From assembly GCF_041146795.1 (NCBI RefSeq), contig NC_135172.1, positions 39,944,123 through 40,008,122 of the forward strand: a DNA stretch of 64,000 nucleotides. Direction: 5' to 3'. Shown here piece after piece: positions 51,101 to 59,450 of the stretch; the stretch's first letter is position 1, and each line of letters begins with the position of its first letter. The DNA is from Maylandia zebra. Its lineage: Eukaryota > Chordata > Actinopteri > Cichliformes > Cichlidae. The translations under genes and the position numbers were made by a program. The notes below the pieces were generated by a model that was not told the origin of the DNA, did no database searches, and saw only the letters and a program-made list of their open reading frames with translations.

Positions 51101-51647
51101 ATGGCATAGAATGACTCTCATCTGCTGTAGTTTTTCAGGTCTGACTTTATAACTGTCAGACTGTTTTATTTTTGGCAGTTTTCATCCATTCAACTAAATA
51201 AATGGGAACAAATTATGTTTTTGTGACAGGCAGCTAGTAACACAATACCTAAAAATACAGTTTAAAATTGTTTCTTTGCCAAGTTGTCTGTTATATGCAG
51301 ACAAAACATTGGTTCATCCCATGAGTTAGGTGCCTTTTTTTATACTTAAATTATTCATAGAGTGTTAAGTTGCATACAAGAGAGGATTTCCGCATAAGCT
51401 TGAATGAAAATGTCCTTTTTTGTTTGTCTTGTATTTCCTTGCCTCACTCATTTTCTTGCACTTTCCTCCCATATCCTGCTATTTTTCTCCCAGGGTCTCG
51501 GCAGTCTCTCATTTCAGAGTTTCCACCAGAGGACGCTGTCTGCCTCCTCATCACAAACAGCCCAGTTAACCTGTTATGCTGCTGCCATTGTCATTGCCAT
51601 ACTGGGAATCCCTCCTGCCCTCATCAGGGCTGTTGCTGCTTCCACAG
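48138..51647 (+). pseudogene. slc5a7-like: SLC5A7-like (high-affinity choline transporter) pseudogene, partial
   Basis: Five exon relics in the order of SLC5A7, a Na+-coupled choline importer of cholinergic neurons. 48,138-48,249 (ATWVRGGFILGVAEGV); 48,375-48,530 (GGLFIAKPLRERKYITMMDPFQ); 48,620-48,761 (GATMSVILDL, then a frameshift, then LLGGLYSVAYTDIIQL); 48,871-49,020 (WCVPFALLN to IWKWIDDFLMLAS, with stops at 48,952 and 49,018); 51,494-51,647 (FHQRTLSASSS to GIPPALIRAVAAST, intact). The join between the first two exons is also out of frame. The first exon and everything after the fifth were not found in the window. A Tc1-like relic fills the last intron. A dead copy is the clear reading; a functional gene with unusual splicing would need to skip the fourth exon and repair the third. 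Confidence 0.85.
49685..50465. mobile_element. Tc1-like non-autonomous element in the pseudogene intron
   Basis: The left end TGTGCAGAGGTCTTTATTCC and the right end, reverse-complemented, TGTGCAAAAGTCTTGAACC are matching degenerate termini of a common fish Tc1-like family. A similar terminus (ACAGTGCTGTGCAAAAGTC) occurs alone near 50,911. The 97-codon frame at 49,974-50,267 shows no recognisable domain. Confidence 0.6.
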
Positions 51648-52622
51648 GTGGGATTTCCTGACACTGTATGTAACATGTAAAGTGCAGGTAACACATTTTC
51701 ATCTTAAGGTTTCACAAAGCTGTTTTTTACACTGAGTATTTATGGTATATGTCCAGCTGAAGTCAGATGCTGATAATGACAAATACTGTCGATAAGTACA
51801 TGCTATGGGGATCAAACTATAACACTATGAGTGATTGTGAAATGTTTTCACAATGGAGCGTTTTGATTTGGTTTAATCCCATTCACTCTAAAAAAAAAAA
51901 AAAAATCTGTGACAAACTTACTGCACTGTACCTGCCAGGCAGCTGGAGCTGGAGGGAGATCAATTTAAACCTTAGCTGCATGCAAACACATGCTGCCACA
52001 GACCACCAAGATAAACAGGCCGAGCACACTTCCATAATGGAAATCGCACTGCAGAACACAGCACTGGTCTCCAGTCTTCCCAGAATCCAATCCAATAGTT
52101 TGTTAACAAGTGCGACATTTCAGACCTATACTTTTTTAGGCAGCTGCTTTTAATATTGTGGTTCAAGAATGTATGTAATGTAGACAAGGCCACGCTAACT
52201 ACATCATCACTGCCACTACCAGAGTTGCCACTCAAGAAAAACCCACATAGTACCAGGTTCTTTTTTAAAGTTATGCTTTATACTGCCTAATTACTTTAAT
52301 ATGTTACTTACTGCATTACTTTGCATTGCTAACTGGTGTGTAACATTGCATCTCAGGCCATGCTATGGAGTAATGTAAAACTTCAACTTACAGTCCCACA
52401 CCAACACAACTGACTCACGAGATGTTTATTTGGGGGATTTAAGTCATTACCACAAAGCCGAAAGCAAAGCTGGCAAAAGCCAGCCTGAAGAGGACAGAAA
52501 ATCGATTCTGCAGTAGAAATAGGTACAGATAGAAATGGAGGCAACAAAGGCTGACTGTGCATCTCTGCTTTTGTTTCCTGCCAGGCTCTGGCTGCTCAGC
52601 TGGGGTCAGCCTGCACTCAGCT
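51648..52622. other. Stretch between pseudogene and LTR element
   Basis: No gene recognised; an A17 run near 51,889-51,905 is the only feature. The missing downstream exons of the choline-transporter copy are not here. Confidence 0.4.
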
Positions 52623-52901
52623 TGTAACGTGCGGTGGAGATGAAGCCAGCCGCGGAGGTGTGCAGGTGGATAGCGAATGAGCAACAGCTTCTGACTTTCC
52701 AAAAAGTACTCATTTATTTACAATATCAAAAATAAGTGCTACCTCTACCACACATTACTGAAGAGCACACTAGTCCGCGTACACACGGGAGCATCCATTA
52801 CAGGAGGAGTGCGAAGAAGAACAAAAAGGGGGTGACACCAGTCGTGAGACAGGAGGCGCCGCCATGTGGTGATACACTGCATTACGATAGCAACTGTTAC
52901 A
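52623..52901 (-). repeat. 3' LTR
   Basis: 279 bases, apparently identical to 58,644-58,922. On the - strand it begins TGTAACAG and ends CGTTACA, so the termini are short inverted repeats (TGTAAC/GTTACA). Confidence 0.96.
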
Positions 52902-52904
52902 TAG

Positions 52905-52911
52905 CCCCCCC
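52905..52911 (-). other. Polypurine tract
   Basis: Seven G on the - strand, three bases before the 3' LTR, in the position where plus-strand DNA synthesis is primed. Confidence 0.75.
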
Positions 52912-53262
52912 TGGTGAGAAAAAGGCTGTCCTCAGCCGTACACAGCTGAAAAAACACACACCACACCTAACAGTACCCTATACATAGAGGTTACAGCTAA
53001 GATTGGTGCACACACACAGGGCAAAAGACCATTTAAAAATGAAATTGGTGAAAATAAGACGAATATGTACAGTGGAAAATCAGTCTTCTTAGTTTTTTCA
53101 CTTTTTCCTTTTTTTTGTTTTTAAAGTAAATGCCAAGAATGAACCTTAACGCACTAAAGAGCCATAAAACTGGATTAAGTAGAGCAAACAGAAACATCTA
53201 CATATCGTGACTCAAAGTAGCAATGCAACAAGACAGCATCAAACAGGTTTAACCAGAACATT

Positions 53263-56200
53263 TCACTTCAGATCAAGCCTGGTTGTGTGAAAATCATTAG
53301 TCCATCTTTTGTTGCTCCAGCCAGACGTAACTCTGGGGCAACGTCTGGGCCTGAGATTGTAATGTCCACCAGCAGCTGGGTGCTGGACAGATCTGGGTGA
53401 AACACTCTCTGGAACAGCGCCCACACCAGAAGAAGAGTCAATGTCCGGTAAATCAAAGGGGAATGGCTCAGAGCCAATGTCAGTGTCTGCAGGGGGGCCA
53501 GGGTGGGCCTGAGAGTCAGAGTTCAGACCCTCTGCGGTCTCTCTCTCGGCAGGCGATGAAACAGAATGTTCTTTGGAAGTGAGAGAGTCCCAGGTATGGA
53601 ACGGTTGCATGTTCACAACATGATAAACACCTGCATCCACACCGGAGTCCACCCAAGTGAGCCTGTAATTAACATCACTGAGTCTCTGAGATACACACAA
53701 TGGTCCCTGAAACAGTGGTGCAAGTTTAGCAGTAAAGTTAGACTGAGCATCTGACCTGGGGTGTGTCTTAACTCTCACAAGGTCACCAACACGAAACGTG
53801 GCATGTCGATGTCTCAAGTCATAGTAATGTTTTTGTCTGTCATGGCTATAGTCCAAAGCTGCTTTGGCGTGGTCGTGAGCTTCCTGCAGGGAGGCTCTCA
53901 GAGTCTCAGGGTAAGGCACACCCGGTTCATCAACACCTGCTGTAGAAGGCTGAGTGATAAGGTCAAGCGGGGTGTCTAACTCACGACCATAAAGCATCAT
54001 GGCAGGAGTCAAACCTGTACTGCCATGAGGGGCGGTGCGCAGAGCAAAGCAAATCTGAGGGAGAAACTTGTCCCATGATGTGTGCTTATCACCTACATAA
54101 GCGCGGATTGCAGTTTTCAGAGTCCGGTTGACGCGTTCAGTAGCATTTGTCTGAGGGTGATATGCCGTAGTGAGTCTGTGCACCGAGCCTAATGCAGAAA
54201 CAACATGTTCAAAAAGCTCACTCACAAAAGGAGACCCTCTGTCAGAAATCAGGTAAGTGGGTGTACCATGTCTAGCAAAAATGTCAGTGACGAATTTACC
54301 AGCTGCTACCTGAGATGTAGCTTCTTTGACAGCACTGGCTTCAACCCATTTAGTCAAATAGTCAACAAACACGATCAAATAAGCATTACCAGTGGGGGTG
54401 CGGGGAAGTGGCCCAACAAAATCCACACCCACATACTCCCAGGGTTTCTGGGGGACAATGGGAACCATAAGACCGGCTGCTTTTTTCTGACTTGGCTTGG
54501 TGAGTTGGCACACTGAGCATGAAATCACATAGCGTTTCACATCAGCTGCCATTTTGGGCCAGAAAAACCTAAAACGCAGTCTAGCCAATGTCTTAGAAAC
54601 ACCCAAGTGACCTGCTGTGGGGTGGTCATGGTAATAGTCCAGCAAGGTGCCTCTCATGGAAGTAGGGGCAAACAGTTTCAGCTCTTTCAAAGGGTGCAAA
54701 GCACATGTGGACTTGGGTTCCCTGTGATACAAAAGAGAGTCATACACAACATACTGTAACAAGGTGGCATTGTCCGAGCTGTTCAGAGAGTCTGCTTCAA
54801 TGTCTCTGAGGAGTGGACCTGTGACGTGATCGTCTAACTGCAGCTGTCTCAATTGTGAACGGTCAGCCAGAATGACGGGGGGCAGAGTACGAATGTCCAG
54901 GCTGCCCATAACAGCATGATCTGGTAAAAGATCAGTCGGCCTGTCACAGGTCAGAGGCAAAGGGTTGCGTGACAGTGCGTCGGGAACTTTGTTTTGTGCA
55001 CCAGGTTTGTGCACTATTGTGAAATCAAAGTCCTGCAAACGAAGTGACCAGCGGGCGAGTCGGCCCGTTGGGTTTTGACGAGACATGAGCCACCTGAGAC
55101 TGTTGTGGTCAGTGAAGATAGTAACATGAACACCTTCAACATACGGGCGGAAGTGTTCCAGAGCCCATATCACAGCGAGGCACTCCTTCTCTGAAGTGCA
55201 ATAGGGGAGTTCAGCTTTGTGAAGGGAGCGACTAGCAAAAGCCACAACGTACTCACGACCCTTGTCATCCTTTTGCATCAACACTGCCCCAAGACCAATG
55301 TCACATGCATCGGCGTGAATGGAAAAGGGACGGTTGAAGTCTGGAAATGACAGGATCGGGGCTGATGTGACATGATCCTTCAAAGTGTCCATGGCCCTTC
55401 GACAGCTGTCGTCCCAGTGGAAAGCATTGTCCTTTCTGGTGATGGCGTGAAGAGGTTCGGCATGGCGGGCATAATTCTGAATGAAGCGTCGATAATAGCC
55501 AGTCAAGCCAAGGAACTGACGGACGTGTTTCACTGAGGTTGGGGTATCAAACTCCTTAACCGCCTTTACTTTGTCTGGATCGGGCTTAACACCTGATGAT
55601 GTGATGCGGTACCCGAGAAAGGTGAATTCATCGAGGCAGAATTGGCACTTTTTGAGCTTCAATGACAAGCCAGCAGCCTGGAGTCTGCCCAGCACCTCCT
55701 CAAGATCCACTAAGTGCTGTTCAAAGGTAGGTGAGGCGATAACAATGTCATCCAGGTAGACTGCGCACGTTTTGTAAATGAGGCCAGCAAGCACAGAGTT
55801 CATGAGTCTCTGAAAAGTTGCAGGTGCGTTGCAGAGCCCAAAGGGCAGCACCCGAAACTGGAAGAGACCGCAGTGAGAGATGAAGGCAGTTTTAGGCTTC
55901 GAGTCCTCTGCTACAGCAACCTGCCAATAGCCTCGCGCTAAGTCCAATGTCGAGACAAACTTTCCTCTTGCCAGAAAGTCCAAAGACTCATCTACACGAG
56001 GCAGGGGATAAGAGTCTTTTCGGGTAACTTGGTTGAGCCCTCGAAAGTCCACACAAAACCTTGGTTCCGTGGCCGCTCTATTTACAATGACTACAGGAGC
56101 TGCCCAAGGGCTTGTGGAAGGTTCAATGATGTTGTCCTTCAACATTTGTTGTACTTGTTCTTCAATCACACGTTTCTTAGCAGGTGACGTGCGATAGGGT

Positions 56201-56832
56201 GGGAGATTGACAGGTGTTGCATTGCCAGTCTCTATGGCGTGCTCAGTGAGAGCCGTTCGACCAAGTTGACCATCAAACAAGGAGCTAAACTTGCTGAGCA
56301 GATTGAGTAAAGCATCCTTGTTGTTCTCTGAGAGACTTGCTTCAGACAGTTTGGCTGTTAAGTCTGAGCGAACCAAGTCCAAAGACATCAGTGTTCCAGG
56401 TGAATGTGAGTAATCATTTTGAAGGTCCTCTTCATCGTCTGCGAGTGGGCAGGGGATGTCCTCAATGTAGACGGTTCTAGTGGGAATGTGAATAGAAACA
56501 GAAGCTCTTGCCATAAAATCCATTCCCAGAATGAAAGGAGAGGACAAATCTGGTATTATTGCAAAACGCTGGTAAAAGTTCTTGTTCATGAATCCAATAT
56601 TGAGCCAAATAACACCGTCAGGGATACAGGGAGCATTATTGGCAAGGTTAACTGCAGGACCATTCCACTCACTTGTGTTTCTAGGGTGAGAGTCATTTAC
56701 TTGAATGAGATCTGTTCGTACAGCTGAGAGGGAAGCACCCGTGTCGAGGGTAGCATCCACAGATGAAGCATTGAAGTTCACTTTCGTTCTTAGTGGGGTA
56801 TTCCAGTGGACTTGTGAAAAATTGTCTTCCAA
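53263..56832 (-). CDS. pol: Gypsy pol polyprotein (protease, RT, RNase H, integrase)
   Basis: About 1189 codons, open throughout. Aspartic protease DTGA at residues 30-33 (counted from the TTG at 56,832); reverse transcriptase with FVSTLDLARGYWQ and the YLDD active site at 359-362; RNase H from about 503 (HADACDIGLGAVL); integrase zinc site H737, H742, C772, C775 and catalytic D804, D864, E899 with 34 residues between the last two, the canonical spacing. There is no ATG at the start. The frame is open upstream to about 56,990 and overlaps the end of gag in the -1 frame, so pol is most likely made as a Gag-Pol fusion. All catalytic residues I can check are present. Confidence 0.95.
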   Translation of the reverse strand: MEDNFSQVHWNTPLRTKVNFNASSVDATLDTGASLSAVRTDLIQVNDSHPRNTSEWNGPAVNLANNAPCIPDGVIWLNIGFMNKNFYQRFAIIPDLSSPFILGMDFMARASVSIHIPTRTVYIEDIPCPLADDEEDLQNDYSHSPGTLMSLDLVRSDLTAKLSEASLSENNKDALLNLLSKFSSLFDGQLGRTALTEHAIETGNATPVNLPPYRTSPAKKRVIEEQVQQMLKDNIIEPSTSPWAAPVVIVNRAATEPRFCVDFRGLNQVTRKDSYPLPRVDESLDFLARGKFVSTLDLARGYWQVAVAEDSKPKTAFISHCGLFQFRVLPFGLCNAPATFQRLMNSVLAGLIYKTCAVYLDDIVIASPTFEQHLVDLEEVLGRLQAAGLSLKLKKCQFCLDEFTFLGYRITSSGVKPDPDKVKAVKEFDTPTSVKHVRQFLGLTGYYRRFIQNYARHAEPLHAITRKDNAFHWDDSCRRAMDTLKDHVTSAPILSFPDFNRPFSIHADACDIGLGAVLMQKDDKGREYVVAFASRSLHKAELPYCTSEKECLAVIWALEHFRPYVEGVHVTIFTDHNSLRWLMSRQNPTGRLARWSLRLQDFDFTIVHKPGAQNKVPDALSRNPLPLTCDRPTDLLPDHAVMGSLDIRTLPPVILADRSQLRQLQLDDHVTGPLLRDIEADSLNSSDNATLLQYVVYDSLLYHREPKSTCALHPLKELKLFAPTSMRGTLLDYYHDHPTAGHLGVSKTLARLRFRFFWPKMAADVKRYVISCSVCQLTKPSQKKAAGLMVPIVPQKPWEYVGVDFVGPLPRTPTGNAYLIVFVDYLTKWVEASAVKEATSQVAAGKFVTDIFARHGTPTYLISDRGSPFVSELFEHVVSALGSVHRLTTAYHPQTNATERVNRTLKTAIRAYVGDKHTSWDKFLPQICFALRTAPHGSTGLTPAMMLYGRELDTPLDLITQPSTAGVDEPGVPYPETLRASLQEAHDHAKAALDYSHDRQKHYYDLRHRHATFRVGDLVRVKTHPRSDAQSNFTAKLAPLFQGPLCVSQRLSDVNYRLTWVDSGVDAGVYHVVNMQPFHTWDSLTSKEHSVSSPAERETAEGLNSDSQAHPGPPADTDIGSEPFPFDLPDIDSSSGVGAVPESVSPRSVQHPAAGGHYNLRPRRCPRVTSGWSNKRWTNDFHTTRLDLK

Positions 56833-56882
56833 GTGTCCAAGACTGTGTCCACCCTGTAGTGAATCGGGCGTGTGAGGCTCCG

Positions 56883-58088
56883 TTAGTAACTGGGGGAAGG
56901 TTGGCCTCTGTGAAATGTCCTCCCCCCCCTGTAGTTTCCCGACTGCCTGTATTGTGGCTGGGATGTGGTGCTGCTTAATTCCACCTTTTCATGGCCAGGG
57001 TCAGAGGGGCCAGGTGCCGGCAATGGCTGGACTGGGCCATGCCTAGCGGTGTTCGAGGCTCGTTGTGGCAAATGAGGTTGGGTGTTACAGTTTGGGCAGG
57101 TGCGTGTGGTGAACCCTGGCTGAGAGCATTTGAAGCAGTAAGGTTCAGGCTTATAGTTGTCTTTGCTACATAAAGCAGGCTGTGGTCTTTGTGGTCCAAG
57201 CACTGAGTGAAGCTCATGAGCACGTAGCAGCAGGTCCATTACAGAAGTGACATTAGCGCCATACAGGGCAACTCTGTATTTTTCAAGAGCATGTTTACTA
57301 ATTAGGTCGATTCTGTCTTTTTCAGGTGGAGGACTCTTCAGTTTGTCAAACTCACTCAACATGTGGGCAACAAAGGTTGGGAGTGGTTCGTCCTGAGCCT
57401 GAACACGATCTAAAATTCCTCTCAGGATGCGTTCTTGGTTGTCGGAGGGGAGAAAAACTGTCTTAAACAGTTGACAGAATTGAGCCCATGATGTGATGTG
57501 GGAGCTCAATGCCTTGAACCATTTCCCGGGCTCTTTTGCAAGAAAGTGTGGCAGTTCGTTTAGCAATTGCCCATCGGTTAGGTTCAATGAGGCTTTGTAT
57601 GTGCCAACTGCATTTAACCAGTCCTCAGGTTGCACTTTGCCGTCCCCAGCATACACAGGAGGCTCCAGTTTTGCGTGATGTAAAGCTGCCGCAATCACTC
57701 TGGAAGTGCTGCTGAGCTCAAGTGAGTGAGATGGGAGAAAAGGATTTGTAGGTTGAAATGGGTTGCTGGGCAGGAACGGATTGGTACTGTTGGTGGGTTC
57801 AGTTTTGTCTCTCGCAGGAACATGAGGTGTCGATGTGGCCATTGGGAAAACAGGAGACTGTGGGACTGCAGGAGGGGGAGAGCTCCCCATTGTGAGTTGG
57901 TCCCACTGCCTTAGTAAACTCTGCTGTATGTTCAGTGAGTCACGTAAACAATCACTAAGCTTATTCACCTCAGTTCTTAACTCCACCACTTGTTGGCTAA
58001 GGCTAGGAGTCACATTTTCAACTATCTGGCACATAGGTAACGAGGTAAGTTCCATGTCTGAGTCAGAGTCGTCTGGGCAGTGTGCCAT
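56883..58088 (-). CDS. gag: Gypsy gag protein
   Basis: 401 codons from an ATG at 58,088. Residues 130-300 look like a gypsy-type capsid (QPEDWLNAVGTYKAS, LPHFLAKEPGKWFKAL, FVAHMLSEFDKLK). A zinc-knuckle-like motif follows at 318-331 with C318, C321 and C331 at CCHC spacing, but the His position 326 is Phe. The N-terminal part has NPFLPS/NPFQP repeats near 103-120. Gag packages the element RNA into particles. The C-terminal tail is Gly/Arg-rich and contains the G8 run that may shift ribosomes into pol. Confidence 0.93.
   Translation of the reverse strand: MAHCPDDSDSDMELTSLPMCQIVENVTPSLSQQVVELRTEVNKLSDCLRDSLNIQQSLLRQWDQLTMGSSPPPAVPQSPVFPMATSTPHVPARDKTEPTNSTNPFLPSNPFQPTNPFLPSHSLELSSTSRVIAAALHHAKLEPPVYAGDGKVQPEDWLNAVGTYKASLNLTDGQLLNELPHFLAKEPGKWFKALSSHITSWAQFCQLFKTVFLPSDNQERILRGILDRVQAQDEPLPTFVAHMLSEFDKLKSPPPEKDRIDLISKHALEKYRVALYGANVTSVMDLLLRAHELHSVLGPQRPQPALCSKDNYKPEPYCFKCSQPGFTTRTCPNCNTQPHLPQRASNTARHGPVQPLPAPGPSDPGHEKVELSSTTSQPQYRQSGNYRGGRTFHRGQPSPSY
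56922..56929 (-). promoter_or_regulatory. Candidate -1 frameshift site (G8) between gag and pol
   Basis: In the gag frame the run reads AGG GGG GGG AGG; a -1 slip gives GGG GGG GAG and enters the open pol frame. It lies 37 bases before the gag stop. The relative frame (-1) was worked out from coordinates; the slip itself is inferred. Confidence 0.55.
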
Positions 58089-58628
58089 TGTGATTTCAAA
58101 AAAATTAAGCCGCTCCAGGGCACAGTGTAGTTATTGATATAGTAGTAAAAGAGTCAGATCAGACTAGAAAGACAAAAATGCAAAGATTAATTTTAAATCG
58201 TTTCGTTATACTGAGCCGAAGACCAGCACCAACGGTTGTAGTCGGCCAAGTTCTCACTTACATGTGCTACAGTCAGTCTCAGCAGAGGGAAAGGGGAATG
58301 GAAAGCCAGCAGAAATGTTCATGTCCAGGCTCTCCACAGAAGAATTAATCCTTAGAAGACGAAACCAACAGCACGTCCAAATAACAAATCCACGGAGTCC
58401 ATTCGCGTCGCGGAGTCAGCTTCTCTCTTTTTCTTTCTCCCAAGCAGAGCAGCGGCACACCGCGGTATCCAGAAATTAGTCGGGTCCCACCTGAGCTGAG
58501 GCTGCGGCCATGGCTGGAGAAAACGTCCGAGCGTCCGCAAAACTTGGGGGATTTCCGAGACAGTTCACGTGCTAGAAGAGAAGAATCCTCGGCGGGATGC
58601 AAAAATCGTCTGAAGTCCAAGGGGAAAA

Positions 58629-58641
58629 GGTTCGGGCGCCA
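58629..58641 (-). other. Primer-binding site, tRNA-Lys type
   Basis: TGGCGCCCGAACC on the - strand, two bases after the 5' LTR. The first 12 bases match the known complement of tRNA-Lys3 3' ends used by several retroelements. Confidence 0.8.
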
Positions 58642-58643
58642 GT

Positions 58644-58922
58644 TGTAACGTGCGGTGGAGATGAAGCCAGCCGCGGAGGTGTGCAGGTGGATAGCGAATG
58701 AGCAACAGCTTCTGACTTTCCAAAAAGTACTCATTTATTTACAATATCAAAAATAAGTGCTACCTCTACCACACATTACTGAAGAGCACACTAGTCCGCG
58801 TACACACGGGAGCATCCATTACAGGAGGAGTGCGAAGAAGAACAAAAAGGGGGTGACACCAGTCGTGAGACAGGAGGCGCCGCCATGTGGTGATACACTG
58901 CATTACGATAGCAACTGTTACA
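58644..58922 (-). repeat. 5' LTR
   Basis: 279 bases, no difference from 52,623-52,901 that I could find. The - strand copy should contain the element promoter; I see no canonical TATAAA in it. Confidence 0.96.
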
Positions 58923-59309
58923 AGCTTCATCATCACTCTAGGTTGTTCACTAGCTTTGTGTTTGCAAGCATCTGCACACACCTACATGCTAAAAAATGAA
59001 AAATAAAATAATATTCATGTCTCCTCCCCGCAAAAGTTTTAGACCACTCCAATTTCCTCCTTCCTGCACACGAACTGAAATCAGCTGATTATAGAGTGAG
59101 TGCACAGAAAGAAAAAGACATATTCAGGGTTTTTTCATGCACCCATCATCAACATAATCATACACAAGTAACAACATAATTCCAAGTGATTACTAAACAG
59201 AGGAGAGTAACTCAATACCTTGCTCCATTACAGGAAATTGTAGTGTTATTACTAGTAATGGGTACATCTGAGATAGGCTGTAGAATATGTCAGATGTCAT
59301 AAAATGAAA

Positions 59310-59450
59310 GTGCACATCCTGGACAGGTGGCCAGTCACAGATGTAGAGAGACATTTATGCTGTTTATATCCACAGTCAATCTTTGGACTGTGGGAGGAAG
59401 CTCGAGTACCCAGAGAGAACCCACAGAAAGGCCCCTTTTCGGGATTCATA
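59310..59450. repeat. Dispersed fish repeat fragment
   Basis: CAATCTTTGGACTGTGGGAGG and AAGCTCGAGTACCCAGAGAG match the family seen at 14,600-14,925. Confidence 0.6.

Larger units (their letters stand above)
52623..58922 (-). mobile_element. Complete Ty3/gypsy LTR retrotransposon (6.3 kb)
   Basis: Two 279-bp LTRs with TG...CA ends, a primer-binding site, a purine tract, an open gag frame and an open pol frame in the order protease, reverse transcriptase, RNase H, integrase. This order defines Ty3/gypsy (Metaviridae). No env-like frame or chromodomain is seen. Flanked by the 4-bp repeat AGCT (52,619-52,622 and 58,923-58,926). The LTRs look identical base for base and both frames are open, so the copy is very young and could be active. 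Confidence 0.97.

Noticed and set aside
51767..52153. 128-codon frame
   Set aside because: It runs through a poly-A tract, with no homology or splice support.
58345..58734. 129-codon - strand frame in the gypsy leader and LTR
   Set aside because: It overlaps the primer site and LTR, has no known domain and is not expected in this element class.
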